This document shows, one piece after another, positions 15,819 to 20,798 of a stretch of 20,798 bases of DNA (position 1 is the first letter of the stretch; each line of letters starts with the position of its first letter). The stretch spans positions 1 to 20,798 of the forward strand of contig USCH01000030.1 of the NCBI GenBank assembly GCA_900553175.1. Direction: 5' to 3'. The stretch is from an uncultured Alistipes sp. GTDB taxonomy: Bacteria; Bacteroidota; Bacteroidia; Bacteroidales; Rikenellaceae. The notes under the pieces are model-generated. The model was given only the letters and a program-made list of their open reading frames with translations, searched no databases and had not been told where the DNA came from. The translations under genes and the position numbers were made by a program.

Positions 15819-17597
15819 CTACTTCACCTCCAGTTTGTAGGGGCAGTACATGACCGTTCCCCGGCGGTCGATCGCTTCGCGGATGCGGGCGTAGTCCTGC
15901 ATCATCGTTCCCTCTGCGGAGCTTCCGAACGCCGCGCGCACGTTCGCATTCAGCGAGGCGATCACGGCGGCGAGGCCCGTCGGTTCGTCGATCATCTCGA
16001 CCACGCGGTAGTCGTCGCCCAGTCCGGCCTTGTCGACCGCCAGCGCGATGGCCGTCTTGAGGCCTCCGCAGGTGTCGACCAGACCGATGCCCAAAGCGTC
16101 CTCGCCCGACCATACGCGGCCGCCGGCGATGTCGAGCACCCGGTCGATGTCCAGATTGCGGCCTGCGGCGACATGCTGCGTGAAGGTGTCGTAGACCTTG
16201 TCCACGCTGCGCATGATCGTCGCCCGCTCGGCGGGCGTGAGCGACGAGGAGCGGCCCATGCCGGCCGAAGCGTTGCTCTTCACGCTGTCGAGCGTGATGC
16301 CCAGCTTGTTCTTCAGCGCGGCCGTCGGGTCGATGAACATGCCGAAGACGCCGATCGAACCGGTGAGCGTGAGCCGGTCGGAGACGATGGCGTCGGCCGG
16401 ACAGGAGATGTAGTATCCGCCGCTGGCGGCGTAGGAGCCCATCGACACGATGACGGGCTTTTCGGCCCGGAGCAGCTCCATCTCGCGCCAGATCACATCC
16501 GAAGCCAGCGCGCTGCCGCCCGGAGAGTTGACCCGCAGCACGACGGCTTCGATCTGCTCGTCGGTGCGGACGTCGGCCAGCGTGCGGGCCAGCGTGTTGC
16601 CGTAGATTTTGTCGCCGGAGCCTTCGCCGTCGACGATCTCGCCGTCGGCGTAGACCACGGCCACCTGCGGCGCAGAGAGGTTTTTCAGGTCGGCGCCGAC
16701 CTGGGCGGCATATTCGCCCAGCGTCACGAACGTGTATTCGCCCTCCTCATCGGCCTGGGCTCCCAGCTCGGCGAAAACCTCCTTCATCTGGTCCTCGTAG
16801 AGGAGCCCGTCGACGAATCCGTGTTCCAGCGCCTCCTCGGGCAGCGTCACGGCCAGACGGTCGGTCAGCTCTTCGAGTTTCGCGGGGTCGATGCCGCGCG
16901 CCTGGGCCACGGTCGAGGCGATGGTGCCCCACATCGAATCGACCAGCTCCTGCATCTGGAGGCGGTTGGCGTCGGACATCCGGTCGAGGATGTAGGGCTC
17001 GACGGCGCTTTTGTATTTGCAGGCCGTGGGGCGGAACACTTCGGCCTTGAGGTCGAGCTTGTCGAGCAGCCCCTTGTAGAACATCAGATCGAACGAAAGT
17101 CCCGACCAGTCCATGCCGCCTTCGGGCTGCATGTAGATCTTGTCGGCCGCCGAGGCCAGGTAGTAGCCGCCCTGGGAGTAGGTTTCGTTGTAGGCTACGA
17201 CGAACTTGCCGCTCTCGCGGAACGAGACGACGGCTTCGCGCAGCTCCTCCAGCAGAGCCGTGCCGTCCACGCCGTAGCCGCCGTTCGTGCGCAGGTAGAT
17301 GCCGTCGATGCGGTCGTCGTCGCGGGCGGCGTCGATGGCCCGCAGCGCCTCCATGAGCGAGAGGCGGGGGGTGGTTTCGAGCGTCATGAGGTCGATCCCG
17401 CCCAGCGGATCGGTCGAGGGGGCGTCGGTGATCTCCTCCGAGAAGTCGATCATGAGGATCGAGCCTTTTTCGATGACCGTGCTTCCGCCCATCGAACCGG
17501 CGATGCCCAGCAGGATGAAGATCCACAGGAACATCACGAGGAGCGATCCCGCCACGAAGGCGAGCACTCCCGCAAGAAAAGTTTTGACGAAATTCAT
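15819..17597 (-). CDS. sppA: Signal peptide peptidase SppA, 67 kDa (long) type
   Basis: This 592-residue membrane-anchored serine protease degrades leftover signal peptides after secretion. It has an N-terminal membrane helix (about 5-34, FLAGVLAFVAGSLLVMFLW) and two tandem S49 peptidase domains, the long form typical of E. coli SppA. The catalytic lysine lies in the first domain (KYKSAVEPYI, K196) and the serine in the second (SMGSYAASGGYYIS, S392), as in that form, so it should be active. The ATG at 17597 matches the start of the membrane helix; the open frame upstream to 17687 contains the promoter box. A textbook promoter lies about 80 bases upstream. Confidence 0.95.
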   Translation of the reverse strand: MNFVKTFLAGVLAFVAGSLLVMFLWIFILLGIAGSMGGSTVIEKGSILMIDFSEEITDAPSTDPLGGIDLMTLETTPRLSLMEALRAIDAARDDDRIDGIYLRTNGGYGVDGTALLEELREAVVSFRESGKFVVAYNETYSQGGYYLASAADKIYMQPEGGMDWSGLSFDLMFYKGLLDKLDLKAEVFRPTACKYKSAVEPYILDRMSDANRLQMQELVDSMWGTIASTVAQARGIDPAKLEELTDRLAVTLPEEALEHGFVDGLLYEDQMKEVFAELGAQADEEGEYTFVTLGEYAAQVGADLKNLSAPQVAVVYADGEIVDGEGSGDKIYGNTLARTLADVRTDEQIEAVVLRVNSPGGSALASDVIWREMELLRAEKPVIVSMGSYAASGGYYISCPADAIVSDRLTLTGSIGVFGMFIDPTAALKNKLGITLDSVKSNASAGMGRSSSLTPAERATIMRSVDKVYDTFTQHVAAGRNLDIDRVLDIAGGRVWSGEDALGIGLVDTCGGLKTAIALAVDKAGLGDDYRVVEMIDEPTGLAAVIASLNANVRAAFGSSAEGTMMQDYARIREAIDRRGTVMYCPYKLEVK

Positions 17598-17674
17598 ATC
17601 CTTGTTTTTTGGGGTTTGTGTCGTTTCGGGCGTCCGGCCTTTCCGCACGGGGCGGCGACCGGACGCGTTCGGAG

Positions 17675-17704
17675 CAAAGATACGCATATTTGACGAAAAA
17701 CAAA
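17675..17704 (-). promoter_or_regulatory. Promoter of sppA
   Basis: On the minus strand TTTG (17701-17704) is followed after 18 bases by TATCTTTG (17675-17682), matching both the -33 and -7 elements of Bacteroidetes vegetative promoters. The predicted leader is about 75 bases. Confidence 0.85.
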
Positions 17705-17709
17705 TAAAA

Positions 17710-17728
17710 TTTATCGTTTTTCGATAAA
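17710..17728. promoter_or_regulatory. Small palindrome between divergent promoters
   Basis: TTTATCG-TTTTT-CGATAAA is a perfect 7-bp inverted repeat with a 5-base spacer. It sits immediately upstream of the sppA -33 element and about 40 bases before the candidate nitroreductase promoter. It could be an operator; nothing else supports that. Confidence 0.3.
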
Positions 17729-17765
17729 AATTCCCCGATCCCGGACGAATTGTGAAAATAAACGC

Positions 17766-17773
17766 TACCTTTA
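17766..17773 (+). promoter_or_regulatory. Candidate promoter box of the nitroreductase gene
   Basis: TACCTTTA differs from TAnnTTTG only at the last base and lies 21 bases before the ATG at 17795. No well-spaced -33 element is visible. Confidence 0.4.
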
Positions 17774-17794
17774 GGAACCCAAAACCGACGAAAA

Positions 17795-18436
17795 ATGGCA
17801 GACGACTATCTGGGCAGAAAGATGGAAGAGTATCGTGCGCGGCCCGCAGCGGCCCGGCATTCGCCGCGGTCCGGGGCCGGACTCGGAGGACTGCTGCTCA
17901 AAAACCGCAGCCACCGCTCCTACGACGCGGGGTTCATCGTGCGGGCGGACCAGCTGCGCAGCATCGTCGCGGTCAACACCCGCATCGCCTCGGCCTGCAA
18001 CCGCCAGGCACTGCGCTTCCGGCCCGTGCTGGCCGACGAAGCCGCCGCGATCGTGCCGCACATTCGGCTGGGCGGGGCGCTGCCCGGTCTCTCCCTGCCT
18101 CCCGAGGGCCAGGCGCCCAATGCCTTCATCGTCGTCTGCGCCACCGTGGAGGAGGACCGCTATGTGGACATCGACCTGGGCATCTCGGTGCAGAGCATGC
18201 TGCTCCGGGCCGTCGAAATGGGGCTGAACGGCATCTGCATCGCTTCGTTCGACCGCGAGGCCGTCCGGCAGGCGCTCGGCCTCGAACTGGAGCCGCTGCT
18301 CGTGGTGGCCGTCGGACGGGGCGCGGAGCGCATCCGGCTGGTCGAAATCCCCGCCGGGGCCGATCATGACTACTACCGCACGCCGGACGGCACGCACTGC
18401 GTGCCCAAGGTCCGGCTGGACGACCTGCTGCTTTAG
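17795..18436 (+). CDS. Nitroreductase family flavoprotein
   Basis: This 213-residue protein has the nitroreductase FMN-binding start KNRSHRSYD (about 36-44) and the central helix DIDLGISVQSMLLRAVEMGLNG (about 129-150), where these flavoproteins form dimers and bind FMN. It also has the C-terminal core ALGLELEPLLVVAVGRG, with the usual glycine after the strand. Such enzymes reduce nitro groups, quinones or other electron acceptors with NAD(P)H; the natural substrate cannot be read from sequence. The first 30 residues are Ala/Arg-rich and not conserved-looking. It is transcribed away from sppA, and a hairpin 70 bases after the stop should end its transcript. Confidence 0.85.
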   Translation: MADDYLGRKMEEYRARPAAARHSPRSGAGLGGLLLKNRSHRSYDAGFIVRADQLRSIVAVNTRIASACNRQALRFRPVLADEAAAIVPHIRLGGALPGLSLPPEGQAPNAFIVVCATVEEDRYVDIDLGISVQSMLLRAVEMGLNGICIASFDREAVRQALGLELEPLLVVAVGRGAERIRLVEIPAGADHDYYRTPDGTHCVPKVRLDDLLL

Positions 18437-18508
18437 GCCGGGTGTGCGCGCCGGGGCCGGCCCGATCGCGTCTGGAGGGCCTTCCGGAGCGGATTCGAAA
18501 ATTTTTTC

Positions 18509-18548
18509 GCCCTCGTCGGTCGAATTCGGCCGATGAGGGCTTATATTT
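18509..18548 (+). terminator. Terminator-like hairpin after the nitroreductase gene
   Basis: GCCCTCGTCGG (18509-18519) pairs with CCGATGAGGGC (18530-18540) through 11 positions including one G-U, and TTATATTT follows. This T-rich tail is also the promoter box of the next gene. The stem resembles the terminator at 15760 (shared CGCCCTCG core). Confidence 0.65.
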
Positions 18549-18549
18549 G
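18542..18549 (+). promoter_or_regulatory. Promoter -7 box of the spanin-like cassette
   Basis: TATATTTG matches TAnnTTTG and lies directly after the preceding hairpin, 105 bases before the ATG at 18655. Confidence 0.65.
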
Positions 18550-18562
18550 CACCGTCGACGGC

Positions 18563-18610
18563 TTCCCGTTTTTCGGGAAATCACTTTCGGGGCCGTCCGT
18601 CCGGGCGGCC
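18563..18610 (+). promoter_or_regulatory. Structured 5' leader with two hairpins
   Basis: Within the predicted leader, TTCCCG-TTTTT-CGGGAA (18563-18579) and GGCCGTCC-GTCC-GGGCGGCC (18591-18610, one G-U pair) form two compact stems. They could slow or regulate expression of the cassette; no known riboswitch class is recognised. Confidence 0.45.
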
Positions 18611-18654
18611 GAGCCTTCGCAGCGGCGAATCACCCTTTTTCAAATCCATACTCC

Positions 18655-18936
18655 ATGATGACCAACGAGGACCCTCAGGGCGTCGGTGTGCCGCGTCGTC
18701 GGCGCGTGCGCCAGCGCAACCGGCTGCTTGCAGCCCGCTACTACTATTGGACCGAACTCTGCCGGCGGCGCGAAGACGACGTGCGCCGGATTCTGTGCGA
18801 CTGCGAATTCTTCATCGAGGAGCGCACGGTGAGCAATGCGCTCCTCTTGGAGAACGACTTTCTGGGGGCGCTCATCCGCCAGCATCCCACGCGCCGGGAG
18901 CTGCGCCGGCTTTGGCCCGGCTTCGACTGGCGGTAG
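18655..18936 (+). CDS. Small basic protein, phage-associated DNA-binding-like family
   Basis: This protein of 93 residues starts at a double ATG. The N terminus is very basic (PRRRRVRQRNRLLAARYYYW), and the middle and end (DDVRRILCDCEFFIEERTVSNALL and LIRQHPTRRELRRLWPGFDW) resemble small Bacteroidales proteins often labelled transposase or Fis-like and found beside phage-type genes; the EERTVSNAL stretch reads like a helix-turn-helix. The likeness is from memory, not a search. It has its own promoter and structured leader and is followed by two membrane-associated genes, so a regulatory role for that cassette is plausible. No real transposase catalytic domain is present. Confidence 0.7.
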   Translation: MMTNEDPQGVGVPRRRRVRQRNRLLAARYYYWTELCRRREDDVRRILCDCEFFIEERTVSNALLLENDFLGALIRQHPTRRELRRLWPGFDWR

Positions 18937-18944
18937 CCCTCCGC

Positions 18945-18965
18945 GCCGTCGCGGGAAACGACGGC
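18945..18965 (+). terminator. Intercistronic hairpin, possible attenuator
   Basis: GCCGTCG-CGGGAAA-CGACGGC is a perfect 7-bp stem followed by TTTCGTCC. It falls between the first and second cassette genes and may lower read-through or protect an mRNA end. Confidence 0.45.
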
Positions 18966-18993
18966 TTTCGTCCACTCAAATTCCTTTACGACC

Positions 18994-19506
18994 ATGACCG
19001 AACTATCCTGGCTGAGCGATCTGCTCGCCTATGCGCTGCCGGGCGGTTTTCTGGGTGCCGCGGCCTCGTGGGCCGTCGGCCGCCGCAAGCGCAACAACGA
19101 TTTTCTGGCCGAGATGCAGCGGTCGATCGACCTGCTGAGCGAAAAGTACAATCAGGTTCTGCAAGAGAATGTGGCCCTGCGCCGGGAGAAGGCCGACTGG
19201 CAGGTGTTGCAGCAGGAGCTGGTCGTCAAGGTCGACAAGCTGACCCGGGAGATCGAAAATCTGCGACGCAAAATCAAACTCAAAAACGAAATCTATGAAA
19301 AAAGAACTTTTTCTCCGCAGCATGCGGGGGCTCTGTCTGCTGTCGCTGGCGGCGGCGGGCGTGTCGTGCGCGGCGACGCACAGCCGGACGCAGCGCATGC
19401 AGCGGCGTGTCGAAACGATGGAGCGGGAGCGGCTGGAGCTCGGCCGCCGGAGCGACCGCAGAGAGACGGCGCAGCGCAGCGGGAGCCGGACGGCGGCCGA
19501 GCATGA
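18994..19506 (+). CDS. Small membrane protein with coiled coil (i-spanin/holin-like), end uncertain
   Basis: Residues 1-100 look genuine: a membrane helix at about 9-28 (DLLAYALPGGFLGAAASWAV), a basic stop RRKRNN, then a long heptad-like coiled coil (about 37-98, LLSEKYNQVLQENVALRREK). This is the layout of an inner-membrane spanin (Rz type) or a related phage lysis protein; similar small proteins occur in Bacteroidales phage-derived clusters. The frame stays open for 212 bases past the start of the next gene; that part (residues about 102-170) is Ala/Gly/Arg-rich and may be a chance open frame in GC-rich DNA, or a true overlap as in Rz/Rz1. No homology to a characterised protein is claimed. 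Confidence 0.65.
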   Translation: MTELSWLSDLLAYALPGGFLGAAASWAVGRRKRNNDFLAEMQRSIDLLSEKYNQVLQENVALRREKADWQVLQQELVVKVDKLTREIENLRRKIKLKNEIYEKRTFSPQHAGALSAVAGGGGRVVRGDAQPDAAHAAACRNDGAGAAGARPPERPQRDGAAQREPDGGRA

Positions 19507-19972
19507 GGTGCGCCTCGTGACGACGGGTCCGGTCGCAGGCGGCTGTGCCGAGGTGGTCGTGCCGCTGCGCCGGCTCGACAGTCTGCCCGACGGCGCCCGT
19601 TTTGCGGCCCGGGAGGGCCGGACGACGGTCGAGGCCCTGCGCCGGGGCGATGAACTGGTCGTCACGGCACGCAGCGACAGCGCGATGCGCCGTACCGTGC
19701 GCTATGAGTACCGGAGCCGTGCGCAGCGGGATTCGTGCGACAGCTCGCAGCAGCGGCAGGCGGAGCGGACCGACAGCGCCGGCCGTGCCGAACGCTCCCT
19801 GTCGGCCGGCTGCGAGGAACGATTCGCCGGCGAACGGCAGCGGCCCGCCCGCAGGGGACGGTGGTTCGCGGCGGGGCTGTGCGTCGGGATGCTGCTGGTT
19901 TGGGCGCTGCGCCGCGGCGGACTTCGGCGCCGCCTGACCGGGGCGCTGGCCGGATTCTTCCGGGGCGGATGA
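19295..19972 (+). CDS. Putative lipoprotein with C-terminal membrane helix (u-spanin-like)
   Basis: This 225-residue protein begins within the previous frame at MKKELF. A signal sequence ends AAAGVSC (C25), an acceptable but not perfect lipobox. A charged, likely helical stretch (about 31-70) follows, then a compact domain (EVVVPLRRLDSLPDGARF, GRTTVEALRRGDELVVTARSDS) and another charged helix. The end is a membrane helix (about 190-205, WFAAGLCVGMLLVWAL) with an arginine-rich tail, the positive-inside pattern. A lipid anchor at one end and a membrane helix at the other is the unusual topology of unimolecular spanins, which link outer and inner membranes in phage lysis. The domain resembles small lipoproteins in Bacteroidales phage-type clusters (from memory). 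Function is inferred from topology. Confidence 0.7.
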   Translation: MKKELFLRSMRGLCLLSLAAAGVSCAATHSRTQRMQRRVETMERERLELGRRSDRRETAQRSGSRTAAEHEVRLVTTGPVAGGCAEVVVPLRRLDSLPDGARFAAREGRTTVEALRRGDELVVTARSDSAMRRTVRYEYRSRAQRDSCDSSQQRQAERTDSAGRAERSLSAGCEERFAGERQRPARRGRWFAAGLCVGMLLVWALRRGGLRRRLTGALAGFFRGG

Positions 19973-19989
19973 TCCGGTCCGGATGCGGG

Positions 19990-20027
19990 AAAGGGGGACG
20001 ATCGCCCGATGGCGGTCGTTCCCCTTT
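19990..20027. terminator. Bidirectional terminator between the lipoprotein gene and rnpB
   Basis: AAAGGGGGACGATCGCC (19990-20006) pairs with GGCGGTCGTTCCCCTTT (20011-20027) along 17 positions with two G-U pairs and a four-base loop CGAT. The outer A/T runs give a T tract on either strand. Confidence 0.8.
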
Positions 20028-20034
20028 CATACGT

Positions 20035-20408
20035 GCAGGCCCTGTAAGCCGGGTTCTGTTCCCGGGACGAGTCCCGGGCCTCTGTCATTTATCTACGACG
20101 GCGGTCTCCCGCCGCCTCCAGCAACCTACCCCCCGGCATCGGGCGAGCAACCCTCGTTTGCCGGTATACACGGTCTTGCAACCCGCGGGACGTACTGCCG
20201 GGCGACATCGCTGCCCCCGCGGTGGGCTCTTACCCCGCCTTTTCACCCTTGCTTGCCGTTGCGGGTCTGAAACTCCGACGGAAAGCGGTCGTTCTCTGTT
20301 ACGTTACCATACCCTCACGGGTATCAAGTCGTTAGCTTGCGCGGTGCTCTGTGTTGCCCGGACTTTCCTCTCCCGGTTTCAACCGGCAGCGACAGAGCGG
20401 GCCTGCCC
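20035..20408 (-). ncRNA. rnpB: RNase P RNA
   Basis: The minus strand carries the hallmarks of bacterial RNase P RNA, the catalytic part of the enzyme that trims tRNA 5' ends. GAGGAAAGTCCGGGC lies near the 5' end, a GGTAACGTAACAG segment and GGGTGAAAAGGCGGGGTAAG in the middle, AGATAAATGACAG near the 3' end, and the terminal GAACCCGGCTTACAGGGCC. Helix P1 is closed by GCAGGCCC (20399-20406) with GGGCCTGC (20035-20042). Length is about 370 bases, normal for the A type. A promoter box lies just upstream. The exact ends are estimated from P1 and the promoter. Confidence 0.96.
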
Positions 20409-20410
20409 TG

Positions 20411-20418
20411 CAAAGATA
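20411..20418 (-). promoter_or_regulatory. Promoter -7 box of rnpB
   Basis: TATCTTTG on the minus strand is a perfect TAnnTTTG box a few bases before the first P1 base. A T-tract ending TTTTTTTG lies 15 bases upstream as a loosely spaced -33 element. Confidence 0.85.
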
Positions 20419-20432
20419 CGACGAAGTCGGGC

Positions 20433-20461
20433 GCAAAAAAAGAAATTCTCCGTTTTTTTGC
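20433..20461. repeat. Inverted repeat upstream of rnpB
   Basis: GCAAAAAAA (20433-20441) and TTTTTTTGC (20453-20461) are perfect 9-bp inverted arms with 11 bases between. They cover the -33 region of the rnpB promoter and could be a terminator or simply an A/T-tract promoter enhancer. Confidence 0.6.
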
Positions 20462-20509
20462 CGGGCGGAGTCTCTTGAGGCTGCGAAAGAGCGAGGCGGA
20501 GGCCGTCGC

Positions 20510-20551
20510 TTGCGGATCGCCGGCCCGCTGCGGTGGAATTAAGATCCGCAA
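20510..20551. repeat. Second inverted repeat upstream of rnpB
   Basis: TTGCGGATC (20510-20518) and GATCCGCAA (20543-20551) are perfect 9-bp inverted arms separated by 24 bases. No gene is seen in 20420-20798; this stretch holds repeats and promoters only. Confidence 0.6.
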
Positions 20552-20654
20552 AGGTGGGATCGCAGAACGGATTCTCCCAAATTGAAGTAACATAGTTCGA
20601 AATCAATGTTGATTTTCAGAAACATTTTGTCGAAATTTGTTGTGGAATTCTATC

Positions 20655-20796
20655 GAGTGCTGTTCAATGTGAAAATTATTTCCTATTTTTGCCTTGTCGC
20701 ATAAGCGGCAGACATATTGATAGAAAGTGTTTTCGCACTGTCCTGAATGGAAAATGTGGCAATTTTCTACTGAATCGGGGACAACGAACAGCACTC
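20655..20796. repeat. 11-bp inverted repeat flanking an AT-rich segment at the window end
   Basis: GAGTGCTGTTC (20655-20665) recurs inverted as GAACAGCACTC (20786-20796). Between them lie a candidate promoter and small stems (AGTG-TTTTCG-CACT and GAAAAT-GTGGCA-ATTTTC). The segment could be a structured leader of a gene beginning just outside the window, or an element end. Confidence 0.5.
20684..20691 (+). promoter_or_regulatory. Candidate promoter pointing out of the window
   Basis: TATTTTTG fits TAnnTTTG in an AT-rich setting. The window ends CAGCACTCAT, which would be a start codon if the next base is G, giving a leader of about 100 bases. Confidence 0.45.
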
Positions 20797-20798
20797 AT

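Noticed and set aside
18655..18936. A true transposase
   Set aside because: The product has only 93 residues, with no DDE or HUH catalytic motif and no terminal repeats; at most a DNA-binding protein.
20603..20794. A 63-codon minus-strand frame with several cysteines
   Set aside because: No homology, promoter or conserved start could be supported, and the region looks like a plus-strand leader with inverted repeats.

Overview
The window looks like chromosomal DNA of a GC-rich member of the Bacteroidales, most likely Alistipes or a close relative. The evidence is the Bacteroidetes-type promoter box (TAnnTTTG) in front of several genes, Bat-type VWA proteins, a DUF6377 regulator, leaders without Shine-Dalgarno sites, and anaerobic metabolism (class III ribonucleotide reductase). 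The genus is an inference from these traits and from protein resemblance recalled from memory; no search was run.

Layout. (1) 1-4769, plus strand: the distal part of a MoxR/Bat operon (DUF58 protein, BatD-like membrane protein, TPR protein, BatA, BatB). It is interrupted at 2300-2723 by a small AT-rich element with 33-bp terminal inverted repeats that carries one four-helix-bundle gene. (2) 4773-7674, minus strand: nrdD-nrdG, the anaerobic ribonucleotide reductase and its activase, led by a cobalamin riboswitch (7486-7659). (3) 7908-8579: a GNAT acetyltransferase with a Pro/Ser/Thr-rich insert. (4) 8673-12064, minus strand: polA and queD, the latter with an apparently leaderless promoter. (5) 12322-15719, plus strand: a lipoprotein glycanase combining a GH3 N-terminal fragment, a GH128-like catalytic domain and a CBM6-like domain, then a DUF6377 membrane regulator, separated only by a degenerate 5-bp tandem repeat. 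(6) 15819-17597, minus strand: sppA. (7) 17795-18436: a nitroreductase. (8) 18655-19972: a small cassette (basic DNA-binding-like protein, membrane/coiled-coil protein, lipoprotein with a C-terminal membrane helix) that resembles a phage spanin or lysis module, with overlapping reading frames reminiscent of Rz/Rz1. (9) 20035-20408, minus strand: rnpB. (10) 20420-20798: an AT-richer non-coding region with several inverted repeats and a promoter pointing out of the window.

The Bat genes probably act together in envelope quality control or aerotolerance. nrdDG supplies dNTPs without B12 or oxygen, and the riboswitch probably shuts it down when B12 is available. The glycanase and DUF6377 protein look like a small carbohydrate-sensing and degradation unit. 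The most unusual items are the four-helix-bundle insertion element, the spanin-like cassette, the GH3/GH128 chimera and the B12 riboswitch on a B12-independent reductase.
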